NCBI GenBank assembly: GCA_964017125.1
Contig: OZ024912.1
Span: 81,526,175-81,590,174, forward strand
Direction of reading: 5' to 3'
Source: Flabesymbios commensalis
Taxonomy: Eukaryota > Annelida > Polychaeta > Terebellida > Flabelligeridae
Length of the DNA: 64,000 nt
The first letter of the stretch is position 1, and each line of letters opens with the position of its first letter. This document shows, one piece after another, positions 1 through 9,986 of this stretch. Under the pieces are notes generated by a model that had not been told where the DNA came from, made no database searches, and saw nothing but the letters and a program-made list of their open reading frames with translations. The position numbers were made by a program, and so were the translations under genes.

Positions 1-649
1 ATTATGTTACCAGATATATTAAAGTAGGTGTAGGATTCGCTGAGTAAACATTTAGGGCGCCCAATACAACAGCATGCATGCCCAGCTTGCATAGAGGAGT
101 GGGGTCTGCCGTAATGTGAATATTTTGATTCAGTGAAGCACAAACACCAACCTAGTTTGAAGTGATAAATTATAAAATTGACATTTTCACTCATACTTAT
201 TTTATCACCAGATCAACAGACTATATTATCAATTTCAGTGGCTGTAACAATTATAACTCTTCTTTTCCCGATTTAACTCTGAAAACGGCATGCATACAAA
301 ATAATAATTTACCTGAAAAATGGAATTTGTAGATTTTCACCGGCCGCTATGTGTGGAGATCTTAACCCGAGGTTAACGAGAATAAATGTGATGAGAATGT
401 AATCGAGATGGCTCCGATGGGTCGGCAGAAACACAATAGGTAGATTACGCTGTAACATAGAAGTTATCAACAGTAAATGTGATGAGAATAGAAGTTGCTC
501 AGATGGGTTGGTAGGAACACAAATAGGTAGATTATGCTGTAATAAAACAGAGTGGTTAATAGCAACAAAAATAAAATAGTTCCATGAAAATGTTTGTTCT
601 AAAACTTGAAATTAAGTCATTTTTCAGAAATGCAAAAATAATGTTTTAA

Positions 650-689
650 TGCATCGTGAGGGTTTAACCCTTTAGGCCCTCACGATGCA
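650..689. repeat. Short perfect hairpin, TTAA/CCCT-type repeat
   Basis: Arms TGCATCGTGAGGG and CCCTCACGATGCA flank a loop holding TTTAACCCTTTAGG. The right arm and the ~60 bases after it (CACGATGCA, then TTTTACATCC) recur at 13,155-13,215, so this belongs to a dispersed family. Confidence 0.7.
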
Positions 690-2135
690 ATAAAGTATCA
701 TTTTACATCCTGAAAACAAACTTAAATTTCTTAAAACCTTGGAATGGAAATTTCTATGAAACTGGTTTACCAATACAGTAGATCCTGTCACCAACGACCT
801 TGCTTCTGCCAGACAAAAAAAGTGGCGGGCTAATGACGGCGAAATTCACCCACAATTGACTGGTAGTCATTGTGGATCAAAGCACGCGGTTGCGGCAACA
901 TTTGGCGTTGTATATTCACATTAAATGTGTTTTTATAGGACAGATGCTTAGCCCTGGTGAAAAATAAAAATAACTGGTGAAACAAAAAGGGAACAGTTAT
1001 TCATTACTGATGAATAATACACATGTGTGTTTACACTAACAGAAGCATTATGCCCACACTAATCCATCATTGAATCAAAGTCTTGTGTCTGCTGGGTAGA
1101 TGTGACCAGAGACCACGCTCATTTAGGACGTTCGCTACGTGTGAATAAGCACGTGTGGACAGCTCATTAAGGCAGTGTATTGTATTAAGGTGACTGGGGG
1201 ATTAGTTATGTCCCGACGCGATGTTGTTCTAATGTTGGCAAACCCTGCATCAACGTCTGGTGCCAATTGTATAGTCACCTAGTAAACATGAGTCATTGAC
1301 CCAATATTGTTTTATTGCGGGCCGACTTCAAAAACAGTGGGCCAATGTTTAAACAACATTGGTTCAATGTCTTGAGTTTGCTGGTCAGTGACGGCGCGTC
1401 TCATGTCTGGAGAGGGGTGTACTGTTGACTGACAGGCTGTGTATAGCGTAATTATGACGGCGCCGCTCTCAGTCTACCAGCCAACACACAGCTGAATAGC
1501 ACTTGACATTTAGTGTGCTATAGACAATATTATTTGTATAATTAATGATGGCGTATCTTCTTATTACATTCCCTGAACAATTTATTACGATTGTATTTTA
1601 AAACATGTTTAATTAGCGCTATGCAAAATAAACAATTTTATATACTTTTCGACTAATGCGAGCATTAAATAGATTTATAGGGCATATCTTTAGTTGATCA
1701 TTGGACATGAAGGGTTGGATGATTTCCTACCGGCGCGAGGTGATATTGCTGTGCAGTAACATCGACGGTCTGAGGTCGATAGGCTGAGACTTGGGACAAC
1801 AGCCTGATCTTCCAGCGTTATACCTCTCTGTTAAACCATGACATCCACACAGTCAGATCTGACATGCAGTGGTTTGCTCATGAATGTTTCCAAAAGTCGT
1901 ATGACGAAAAGACTTGAGTTCATTCGACACAAGTAATATAATGACCTTCTGCCAGATAATTGAGGTCACAAGGCGCGTTAGACAGAAAGTCGTTGATCAC
2001 AGGTCGTTAACTATAGAAAAATGTTCCGTGCAAGGGAAAAAAGTCGTCGGAGACAAAAGGTCGTTGATGGCAGGGTCGTTGATGACAGGATCTACTGTAC
2101 ATGCCAATTTTCTTTACTTTTTCACCCACATCAAG

Positions 2136-2232
2136 TCATCTTCATCCACTACAAGGCGGAGAATTGCGACAGCAATTCGCGGCTGGTAGTTGATGAAGAT
2201 GACAATGGTAAATTCAGGCTTGCAAGGGTTAA
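2136..2232. mobile_element. Hairpin MITE, piggyBac-like right end
   Basis: A ~67-bp foldback (arms TCATCTTCATC... and ...GATGAAGATGA around GAATTGC / GCAATTC) is followed by a terminus GCAAGGGTTAA. The same hairpin type recurs at 13,286-13,339 with a GAAAGGTTTAA end. Confidence 0.6.
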
Positions 2233-2322
2233 AGAGTCAAGGATAAAGCTGTTTGCTAAATCATGTCTGAGATCGCATACACACGTTAGCCATTATCCTG
2301 CTGATCACGACTATTGTCGATT

Positions 2323-2616
2323 TTAACCCCTTCACTACCATACATGACAGAAATTTCCGTCGTCATTCGTCATGTTACGTAACCATACATGCGGATTTAC
2401 TATAGTTACACCAGGATAATCTGTTTGATTAGTCGATCAAATCACTGTTATTGGGAACGAAATGTGTGTTTAAACATCAAGATTTGCAAATGTTTGCTCT
2501 CAAATTAAACAAATATGCATAATTTTCAGCCACTTGAAGTTGTGGGTCGCGGTAGCGAGACACAACTTCAAGTGGGTGAAAATTTAAATGAATCAACTTA
2601 GCAAGATACAGGTTAA
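2323..2616. mobile_element. TTAA-bounded MITE with CACTTGAAGTTGTG hairpin
   Basis: Begins TTAACCCC and ends GGTTAA just before the donor of the last GPAM exon. It carries the conserved core CATCAAGATTTGCAAAT and a foldback CACTTGAAGTTGTG ... CACAACTTCAAGTG. Other copies: 7385-7600, 9630-9790, 13,785-13,916, and an inverted one near 6900-7015. Confidence 0.65.
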
Positions 2617-2625
2617 AAGACTGAC

Positions 2626-2819
2626 CTTTGATGCCTTAGTTAGCATCTCCACGGATCCTTTATGTACAACTAGGGATGTGAGCAGATGACCAAACAGCTT
2701 GTGGAGAAACCACAGAGTGAACCGCGTCATGGTCACGGAGATCTCAGCCTTCATCCTCTTCACGAGGCCTCGCACTCGCTTCTTGGTCGCAGCTTCTACC
2801 TGGCGCGGCTGTGTGCCAC
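2626..2819 (-). CDS. GPAM: GPAM exon leading into the acyltransferase domain
   Basis: The acceptor GACTGTTCCAG precedes 2819 and the donor GTCAGTC follows 2626. The exon has two bases plus 64 codons, ending in phase 0. It encodes a basic helix (RQVEAATKKRVRGLVKRM), an amphipathic or hydrophobic stretch (TRFTLWFLHKLFGHLLTSLV) and VHKGSVEMLTKASK. In GPAT1 this immediately precedes the LPVHRSHID catalytic block. It is the last exon I can find before the left edge. Confidence 0.86.
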
Positions 2820-5800
2820 CTGGAACAGTCATTCTCACAATAACCCTTGTGGTGCTAAAACTATATATATAACCCTTGTCCTGCTGGAGCTATATATATA
2901 ATAGTGGGGCGGCATAGCATAGCGATCTTGCATTTTTACTATGTCAAAAGTTATAAATTCAAATTGACCAGTGGCCATTTTGAATTTTGGCCGCCATATT
3001 GGATTCTGGAGTCGGAATCAAAAACATCCATATCAGAAATTAATACTTATATACTTGGCAAGCAAATTTTGTCGCTTTCATCCAAAAATGCAAGAATATT
3101 GTGGTATTTCAAGCTTTGCAGATGGTCAGTTTATTATTTTCTTCTAGTCATGAATAATCTGTAAATTGAATAGTTAGAATATTTATAAATAATTATTCTT
3201 AGTTGAAGCACAACTTGGGTTAATCCTTTCAGCGCGAGGACCGTCCTTAGTAGTCAGAATCCGACGTCTTAAGACAGTCCCAATATCATTAATCTTTAAA
3301 TTGAATAGATGGAATATTTATAAATATTATCTTTCTAAAGGACTCACATTTAAAATGTTTGTCACTATAAATTGAATGCCTACAAGAGTATTATTACCAC
3401 ACTAATATCTTTACCTCTTGGTGTTTGTGGTCGCGATGCCACCTGCTGTATCGCTTCAACAATACTGCAGAAAGAGAACAAATATCATAATATATCACCA
3501 TATCAAAATCAAGAAAACAAGTGAAATTGATGCTGTGTTGTTTTGGTGCCGGGCCAGTGTTTAGAACTATTGGACCAGAGTGCTCACTGGGTAATTTTTT
3601 CTGTGATTGAATTATTGTCACACTGAGAATATGATGAGTTGGGTTGATGCTGCACCATCGTCCAGTGATATTGGGACGACACCAGATTACCAATTCTATA
3701 TTTTAAAAGAAACACTAATAATTATTTTTATTTTACTGACAGCTAATGTACCCTACAGAGTGAGGATCAACTTTAGATGTCACATTCTGACGTCAGTAGA
3801 CGTCAGATTTTGACGACCAAAGTTGATCACGCACAGTAAGAATTCAGCTATATATAATGGTCGTAGACCCATAACATAGGTATTCACATGAAGCGGAAAG
3901 AGCTAACTCAAGACATTTCAAATTGAAAATGACCCTTTAGTCTCCATGATTTGTATGAAGTATTTTAGAGCTGTAAGGGTTAATAATTGGACAAGTGCTG
4001 TGCTGTATATCAACACTCTGATAAACACCGACTGTACATCTGCCAAACAAGAAAAGAAATCCAGCTATAATCAGGCATATGTGACTTGGCTAGCGAGAAA
4101 ATACAGAGTTCAGTTTATATGGGAGCCTGAAGTGCTATATTTTCCAATACACTAAACCAATTGCATATTTTTAGGACATCATCATAAATATCATAGTTAG
4201 CTCATTCTGATTCATTTGCATACTTATATTATGGGTCTACAGCAATTACAAATATTTTAATTATGTTAGGGCGGGGACAGTCTTTATACGTCAGAATCTG
4301 ACGTCTGTATTTTCACGTATAAAGACGGGCCAAACACAGAAAGGTTTAAATCCGACTCACCGAGGGCTCGTGAGGACGGCCAAGGAAACATCAGGATATT
4401 TAAATCCTATCTTCGCCTGTAGAGTGAAGCTTATGTGTGAAAAACGTCTGACAAGGTAGCGGTTGTGACTGAAATGGAAAGCATAATATTATGGGCTAAT
4501 GCAATTTCAGATTAAAATGGATGAAAAGTAGAAAAAAACAATTCAGAGATTAAATTAAGCCCCAAAAAATGAAATAATGATAATTAACATTCTTTCTTTT
4601 TTCCAGAAAGAAAACATGAGCATATTATTATTTCTTCGCAGTGAAATTAGACAAATACAGATGAAAGTGTGAAATAGCAGTGACTTCAATTTTTAAGTAG
4701 TGGATTTGTTTTTGTAAGATGTCCACCTGCGTAGACTGTCCTGCAGAATTGTCTGTTTCTATTTTTCATACATTTGAAGCTGGAATTGCTAATGCAATTT
4801 CCAGCTTTCTTTACATTTTTGAAAAATAGCCACCTCCAATATTGAATTATTAGATTAACTGAGCATCTACCATAAACTATTTTATCAAATTTAGTAATAT
4901 TTCTATTGATCTGAAACACGCTTGAAATCAGGTAATATGTATACAGGCTCACCTATACTGGGTTGGCACTTACCTATACTGGGTTGACACTTGTAGGATG
5001 TCTCGCAGACCAACAGACTCCATCTTATCATTGTAAAGATCAGCCTGAAAAAAACAAACCATGGCAAATAAGTGTAGAAAGGACATATTTTCATGAAATA
5101 GGTGTTTAAAATGTTTGGTCTGAAATTAAACAAATACGTGTAATTCTACAAATTTAAGCGGTGAGAAATAAAATTACCTAACTTTGAGGTTTAAGAGATA
5201 ATCTCCTAACAAAACTTACCCTGCTGACTGGAGTACATGAACAGCATCGAGATCTGAACGGCCGAGGCACCACAGTCATGCCGTCGGAGGGTGATGACTT
5301 AAACTGGGCAATTTGTGAAGAATTATCCTGTAAATATAAACACATGTTGTATGCTACCAGACTACCCCTTTCTTGAGCACACTTCAGTGACATAATTTTA
5401 AGTGTATTCTGGATCCAATATGAAGGTCAAGATGGCTGTGGCCGACATGGCAAAGCACCAAGAAAATAACAAATCTGGGGGCCACTTTCTACAGTTATTT
5501 ATTAGCCTGAAAGTCAACGACATCAGTCATGTCTTGATATAATACACAGTTTATCACTGTCAAGTAAAAATACAAAATGACGACAAGTAGCCCATTTGCC
5601 AAAACTGATGAAAATCGTTGCCATGGTTTCACCACAACAAAAACTACCGTATTTTCTGGTGTATTGCCCACTCCAAAGTAGAGCCTGCAGAGGGTCAAAT
5701 TAACCAACAACTGCTGCTTTGACCATTGCAACCCCACACCGGTTGGGAATTATACACCGAAAAATAAGGTACCAATCAGAGCGCCCAAGTTAAAACAAAA

Positions 5801-7922
5801 CCCAGATCAGGTTCAGTGAAATATGACGTATACCTGCCACGCACATACAGCTCTGATACACTTACACATACACATGCTAGAAATCGTTGATGTGTTTCAC
5901 CACTACAATAACTACCAATGAAAACTCCAAAGTTCAAAACAAAAACCCCAACATCAAGTTCAGTGAAAAAACAATGTCTCCATACAGCTCTCACACACTT
6001 ACACATACACAGGGTACATCATTAACATACAGTTAATACCTACTTGTCACACTTATTGTCCATTTATAGACAGTTAATACCTAACTGCCACATACAGTTC
6101 TAAGTTGGACCATTTGACATATAGTAAATTTCTAATTAACATGTCCTCTATGAAACCTCTATGAAACCCAACTATTGGTTAAAATTAGTCTATTTTAAGC
6201 CCTGATTGGATTACATTTAAAAGTCTAACTTTTAAAATACAGTTTCATAAAATTTGCACGGCAGCTGGCGGAGAAGAAATGGTGCTTATAAAAGTTGAGA
6301 ATAGACTGAGAAAATGGGTGGCAAAGATGCACAACAAGTTAATGTGACGGCGAGTATATACACTATGCGACTCACTAGATTGAGTAAGCTGGGGGCGTTC
6401 CCTCTGGTATTCCTGTATCGTGACTTTTGGTGGCGTTGAGGCGGAGGACCAACATTTCCAAACTTATTTCTCCAGGCTTCTCTCCCCACGGCTGACGACG
6501 TGACGTCAGACTGAGATCGAGAAATAGATCTACCCTGCTGCTTCCTCTGGAATGGATTCTTAGATTCCCACTTCGAGTAAACATCCTTGGAAAAAAATAA
6601 ATAATATAGCATTTTGTCAGAGATTACAGTCAGCAAATTAGGCAAACAAAAAAATAGACCAGAATTCCATCAAACAAAATAAGTTTTATTCATTTCATCG
6701 ATGGTTATAACACAATAGCTGTTGAACAATGGTAAATTCACAAAATCATTTTCAGTTTTCAAGAAATGTATTTCAAAAATACACTTGTAAGGACTTCAGG
6801 ATTTTGAAAGATTACACTAATTTTACTTCATTAATTTTATAGATAATATAGTAGGCAGCGTATTACCCTTTAGCTGCCATGTCATCAATTTAATCTTTTT
6901 ATAAAAATTTTCACCCACTTTGTGTCTCACCACCACGACCCACAACTTCAAGTGGGTAAAATTGTGTTCAATTTGAGACAAAATATTTGCTATTGTTGAA
7001 ACACACATTTAATTTCCAATAATGTTCACTGATTTCATCTGATTATAAAACTGATTAACCCTTATATCGCGGGGATCAATTTTAGTCACCAGAATCTGAC
7101 GTCTATAGACGTCAGATTCAGACGTCTAAAGTTGATACCCGCGCTGTAAGAGTAAAAATATTTAGAATGGCCGTAGACACATAAAATAGGTATTCAAAAG
7201 AATCGTGAAGAACTGACTAAGCCATTTATGATGATTTCAAATTGAGAAAACCCTTTGGTTGCGATGTTTTTTCACAAATTAATTTAGCGCTATGAGGGTT
7301 AAAATGATTATAGAGCTTTGAGCTAGGCAATTTTCATTTTAGTCATCTGAAATTGTGTCAACTTCAAGTGACTATAAATTAGCTGGGTTTATTATTACCC
7401 TTATAGCCCTTACAACCCTAATCACGACAATAGACATTTTTAATAAGTTTAATTAGCTGGTTAAATCATTGTTATTGAGAACAGAATGAGTGTCTAAACA
7501 TCAAGATTTGCAAATATTTGTGTTTAAATTAAATAAACCGCTACCCACAATTAAATTGTGGGTAGCGGTAGAGACACAACTTCAAGTGGATGAAAATAAA
7601 ATTGATTAAAATAAATTAAATTAATTAAATTAATCTCCCTCACTGTCACAACTTGAACCCTTGCGGGATCAATTTTAGACAATTAAATATCACTATCTGA
7701 CATCTAAAGGCGATCCCCACACTGGAGGAATTAAAAATTTATAATAGACAACCAGACATGCTGACGACAAAATCCCTTCTTTACGGGTGGGGGATAAGAA
7801 ACTGGAAACTTTCTAATCCAAGCTATCAATGATCTAAAAAACTGGCAGTTTAGCATTCTACGTTAGATTGCGCTGGAATCTTCTCATGATCTCACCTGCA
7901 TGCTTTCTGTAGCGGCTGCCAT
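2626..7922 (-). CDS. GPAM: Mitochondrial glycerol-3-phosphate acyltransferase 1-like gene, N-terminal part (7 exons, runs off the left edge)
   Basis: GPAT1 acylates glycerol-3-phosphate at sn-1 on the outer mitochondrial membrane, the first step of glycerolipid synthesis. Coding exons seen (minus strand, transcript order): 7922-7896, 6585-6376, 5327-5220, 5044-4974, 4468-4361, 3464-3415, 2819-2626. All have AG acceptors and GT donors with matching phases and give 256 residues. Landmarks that match vertebrate GPAM as I remember it: RPFRSRCCSCTP (residues 101-112; vertebrate RPFVGRCCYSCTP), then VGLRDIL, YLVRRFSH, SPRIVEAIQQVA (vertebrate SSRVQEAIAEVA), and residues ~219-256 with LWFLHKLFGHLL and VHKGSVEMLTKAS (vertebrate IHKGQLEMVKAAT). 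The catalytic HRSHxD block would come next but I found no exon for it in 1-2600. The N-terminal ~95 residues (Ser/Arg/Gln-rich) are not recognisably conserved. GPAT2 is the nearest alternative. The assembly is by eye; no alignment was run. Confidence 0.86.
3415..3464 (-). CDS. GPAM: GPAM exon (IVEAIQQVA region)
   Basis: The acceptor TTCTCTTTCTGCAG precedes 3464 and the donor GTAAAG follows 3415. This 50-nt micro-exon encodes IVEAIQQVASRPQTPR and leaves G for the next exon. Both split codons (R before, G after) fit the neighbouring exons. Vertebrate GPAM has RVQEAIAEVA here. Confidence 0.8.
3760..3983. mobile_element. MITE with TGACGTC palindrome (family F1)
   Basis: A 75-bp foldback (3760-3834) with arms GTGAGGATCAACTTTAGA and its complement around TGACGTC repeats. 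It is followed by the family tail (ATAATGG, then ATAGGTATTCA, then CCCTTTGGT-like text) and the terminus GCTGTAAGGGTTAA. Confidence 0.65.
4270..4331. repeat. Degenerate F1 hairpin in a GPAM intron
   Basis: Arms GTCTTTATACGT and ACGTATAAAGAC flank CAGAATCTGACGTC. It lies 30 bp downstream of a GPAM exon on the minus strand. Confidence 0.5.
4361..4468 (-). CDS. GPAM: GPAM exon (YLVRRFSH region)
   Basis: The acceptor CTTTCCATTTCAG precedes 4468 and the donor GTGAGTCGG follows 4361. The 108-nt exon completes a split Ser codon, encodes HNRYLVRRFSH and so on up to VLTSP, and leaves CG to form Arg with the next exon. It corresponds to the GWLARRLSYVLF to NSSR stretch of vertebrate GPAM. Confidence 0.8.
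4759..4829. repeat. Family F2 hairpin (TTTGAAGCTGGAATTGC palindrome)
   Basis: CTATTTTTCATACATTTG and GAAGCTGGAATTGC face their complement ending GAAAAATAG. The same palindrome occurs at 9851-9915, 10,457-10,496, 11,612-11,674 and 29,371-29,436. Confidence 0.65.
4931..4995 (-). promoter_or_regulatory. Tandemly duplicated 5' splice site
   Basis: A 21-bp direct repeat (CCTATACTGGGTTGG-CACTTA, read on the plus strand) places two good donors, GTAAGTG at 4973 and GTGAGCC at 4952, on the minus strand. The first keeps the GPAM frame; the second adds seven codons that include TAA. Confidence 0.7.
4974..5044 (-). CDS. GPAM: GPAM exon ending at the first of two tandem donor sites
   Basis: The acceptor GTTTTTTTCAG precedes 5044. 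The 71-nt exon starts in phase 0 and ends with two bases (AG) of a split codon. It encodes ADLYNDKMESVGLRDILQ and then VSTQY, equivalent to the IPSLGLRNVIY region of vertebrate GPAM. The donor GTAAGTG at 4973 is repeated 21 nt downstream as GTGAGCC. Using the second would add a TAA in frame. Confidence 0.8.
5220..5327 (-). CDS. GPAM: GPAM exon with the RPF-RCC-SCTP signature
   Basis: The acceptor TATATTTACAG precedes 5327 and the donor GTAAGTT follows 5220. The exon has 36 codons, phase 0 to phase 0. It ends in the Cys-rich RPFRSRCCSCTPVSR, the best single match to the N-terminal cytosolic segment of GPAT1. Confidence 0.85.
6376..6585 (-). CDS. GPAM: GPAM exon, 70 codons, Ser/Arg-rich
   Basis: The acceptor TTTTTTTCCAAG precedes 6585 and the donor GTGAGT follows 6376. 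The exon is 210 nt, phase 0 at both ends, and fully open. It encodes a low-complexity basic stretch (KWESKNPFQRK early, SISRSQSDVTSS in the middle, PPPQRHQKSRYR late). Vertebrate GPAM has no obvious equivalent of this length, so either the region is lineage-specific or the exon is alternative, since skipping it keeps the frame. Confidence 0.75.
7055..7302. mobile_element. Complete F1 piggyBac-like MITE, 248 bp
   Basis: Bounded by TTAA on both sides with inverted ends TTAACCCTTATATCGC and TTAACCCTCATAGCGC (right end complemented). The left part is a 76-bp foldback (7068-7143) with GACGTCTATAGACGTC at the centre; the right part is a non-palindromic tail shared with 3840-3983 and 9070-9212. TTAA targets and CCCTT termini are the piggyBac hallmark; the assignment is inferred from ends only, with no transposase present. 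Confidence 0.7.
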
Positions 7923-8007
7923 TTTGTTGTTTCTCAGTCGGGCTTATTCAGGGGATGTTTCTAGTCATGTGATAATACATCTTCAGATGTGCGGGGCTAT
8001 AACACAG
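7896..8007 (-). CDS. GPAM: GPAM first coding exon with 5' UTR and start codon
   Basis: The ATG at 7922-7920 begins MAAATESMQ, followed by the donor GTGAGA at 7895. The start context is good (AAA before, G after the ATG) and an in-frame TAA lies 24 nt upstream, so this is the first possible start in this exon. A pyrimidine-rich tract ending TTTCCACAG at 8008 suggests that the exon begins at 8007 and that a further non-coding 5' exon and the promoter lie to the right. Alternatively transcription starts locally. The exon ends in phase 0, as the next exon requires. Confidence 0.7.
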
Positions 8008-8148
8008 CTGTGGAAACAACAAATCAACTATTAGAATAACATAAGATATGAAAACAATGTTTATTTAGGTGAGATATGAGAAAATACTGCACTTCAAGCT
8101 TGTCCCAGTCCTTCGTTTGTAAGGAGCGTAATCGCACCGGCGCACTTT
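8008..8148. other. Upstream flank of GPAM coding exon 1
   Basis: No coding signal. On the minus strand it ends in a plausible acceptor at 8009-8008. No TATA box or initiator could be assigned with confidence. Confidence 0.4.
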
Positions 8149-8552
8149 AGGCCACTTTGTTTAATTTCTCTGTTTTAGATCAAAAAAAAATATTTTTGGA
8201 ACAGTTATTGTGGGCGACCAAATAAAAAAAACATTGGACACATTTCTAGAAAAGGTAATGAGGGCGCCGAAATAAAAAAAATTTGACCCATTTAGAAAAA
8301 AATTAATGAGGGCGACGAAAAAAACAAGCAAAACAAAAATATAGCTGGAAATATGATCTTTTATTTCCCGAAATAAATGTGTTATTTTTTTAATGTTTTT
8401 TTATCTTGCGAAATTAAATGGTTTTTTTCGGAAATCGGCAACAATCCAATGCAAGCACTGGGCAGAAAAAAAACTTATTTTTTTTGATAATGTGCTGCCT
8501 AAATCTAATGTGCGCACTCATCTAAAACAGAGAAAACAAACATAGTGGCTTT
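8149..8552. mobile_element. ~400-bp TIR element
   Basis: The left end GGCCACTTTGTTT...TCTCTGTTTTAGAT is the complement of the right end ATCTAAAACAGAGA...CATAGTGGCTTT. The interior has tandem GAGGGCGACGAAA-type units. A related internal fragment lies at 10,875-11,040. Non-autonomous; superfamily unknown. Confidence 0.6.
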
Positions 8553-8694
8553 ACCAAGTGCAAGAAAGCAATTGACAGGGCCGCCGGCAATCATCGAAGT
8601 CAAATAATAAGCTAATAAAACCAGAAAAAAACAAGCCTCGAGGAGAGTGAAATGCTCTCCTCGACATTTTCAGAAGAGTACCGGTACTGTAGAT

Positions 8695-8858
8695 CTGGTA
8701 ATTTTTGCATGTTTAATTTTTTGCGATTTTTTTTTCAATGAAGTTTTCAATTCGCGATTTTTTTTTATTAGTGGCGCTATTTAAATTAATAATACTTTTG
8801 GTGAAATTCTTGAATTGGCGAAAATTAAAACCTCGCTAATATTACCAAATCTACAGTA
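8695..8858. mobile_element. MITE with TACTGTAGAT termini, copy 1
   Basis: Inverted ends TACTGTAGATCTGGTAAT and ATTACCAAATCTACAGTA, 164 bp, AT-rich interior with GCGATTTTTTTT blocks. Same family as 12,411-12,621. Confidence 0.75.
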
Positions 8859-8981
8859 TTTAAAATTCAATTTCCTGGTGTGAAGGACTGTCGTCCATTG
8901 AATAAGGCTCACACCGGTATTAGGGTTAAGCATTGTACCCCTTTCACTGCATCAAAACGCGCAAAGAAAAAAATTAACCTC

Positions 8982-9212
8982 TTCAGCGCGAGGACCATCT
9001 TTATATATACATCAGAATCTGAAGTCTGTGGATGTCAGATTCTGTCGTCTAAAGTGGGGCCTCGCACTGAAAGAATTAAATAATTTATAATGGCCGTATT
9101 TAAATGAAGTGGAAAGACCTAAAGTCCTTAGCACATTTATGATGACTTCACATTGTAAAAACCCTTTGGTCTCTATGGTTTATATATAATAATTCAGTGT
9201 TGTGTAATTGAT
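8982..9212. mobile_element. F1 MITE copy with AGCGCGAGGACC hairpin
   Basis: The foldback 8982-9071 pairs TTCAGCGCGAGG with CCTCGCACTGAA around ATCAGAATCTGA; the family tail follows to ~9212. Partial relatives lie at 3225-3281, 7664-7725 and 10,826-10,875. Confidence 0.6.
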
Positions 9213-9279
9213 TCCAATGACAATGATCAAATAGTGTGTGGTAGACAAACCACTAATAAAGCCAAAACAAAAAATTGTT

Positions 9280-9586
9280 TGTTCCGGTAACCCGACCGAC
9301 CCTAATTTTAGGTCTCGACCTTAGTTTTTTTTTCAAGATCTGCCGACCCTAATTCTTTTTATCAATAAATAACACGGCTAAATTATTTTTTTTCAGCGTT
9401 CTGATCGGCGCACAGTAGTCGTGAGTAGGAAAAACGGTACTGTTTATGCAGAATTTGTTAATTTTGCTTTGCTGCACAAAAATAACCAACATGTGCATCA
9501 CCCAATAGACTAGGGTGTAAAAAAAAATGCAAAAAAAAAAATGCGACCTACCTACCCTATTTCTAAAAAGTCCGTTACCGTGAACA
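9280..9586. mobile_element. ~307-bp TIR element
   Basis: Ends TGTTCCGGTAAC and GTTACCGTGAACA are inverted repeats. The interior has CCGACCCTAATT-type text also seen near 14,150 and 19,570. Confidence 0.45.
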
Positions 9587-9850
9587 TATCATTATTTTTT
9601 TTAGGCCTAACGAATAAAGTAATTTTTAGTTTGTTTTATTAGCCGATCAAATCACTGTTATGGGAAATGATTGATTGTTTGAACATCCAAGATTTGCAAA
9701 TGTTTGGTCTCAAATTTAACGAATATTGGTAATTTTCACCCACTTGGAAATTGTGGGGGGCGGTAGCAATAGACTTCAAGTGAATAAAATTTAGCACTTC
9801 AAGGACCGAATAATTAAAAATCTGAGATCCTTATTTTTTTTAAAATACAA

Positions 9851-9915
9851 ATATTTTTCATCATTTGAAGCTGGAAATGCTAACGCACTTTCCAGCTTCA
9901 AATGATGAAAAATAT
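9851..9915. repeat. F2 hairpin, near-perfect 65-bp palindrome
   Basis: ATATTTTTCATCATTTGAAG and CTGGAAATGC pair with their complement across a TAAC loop, with only one or two mismatches. Confidence 0.7.
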
Positions 9916-9986
9916 GTAATATAGGAAATATAGGAAAAAATATATGAAAAAAAGCTACAAGCAATACAGCAGCAGACATGTTAATT

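Larger units (their letters stand above)
1..2322. other. GPAM intron sequence; no exon found
   Basis: Searched on the minus strand for the next GPAM exon (HRSHxD-type coding flanked by AG/GT) without success. It contains a 40-bp perfect hairpin at 650-689, a hairpin MITE at ~2136-2232, and degenerate GGGCCAATGTT-type repeats near 1330-1370. The 91- and 101-codon plus-strand frames here look fortuitous. Confidence 0.6.

Noticed and set aside
4686-4952. Alternative GPAM terminal exon after 4974 (reading near 4730)
   Set aside because: An AG at ~4741 could join in phase but stops after a few codons with no GPAM similarity. The exon at 4468 fits both phase and homology.
6286-6645. 119-codon minus-strand frame as a stand-alone gene
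   Set aside because: Only its middle 70 codons (6376-6585) are a GPAM exon; both ends are intron.
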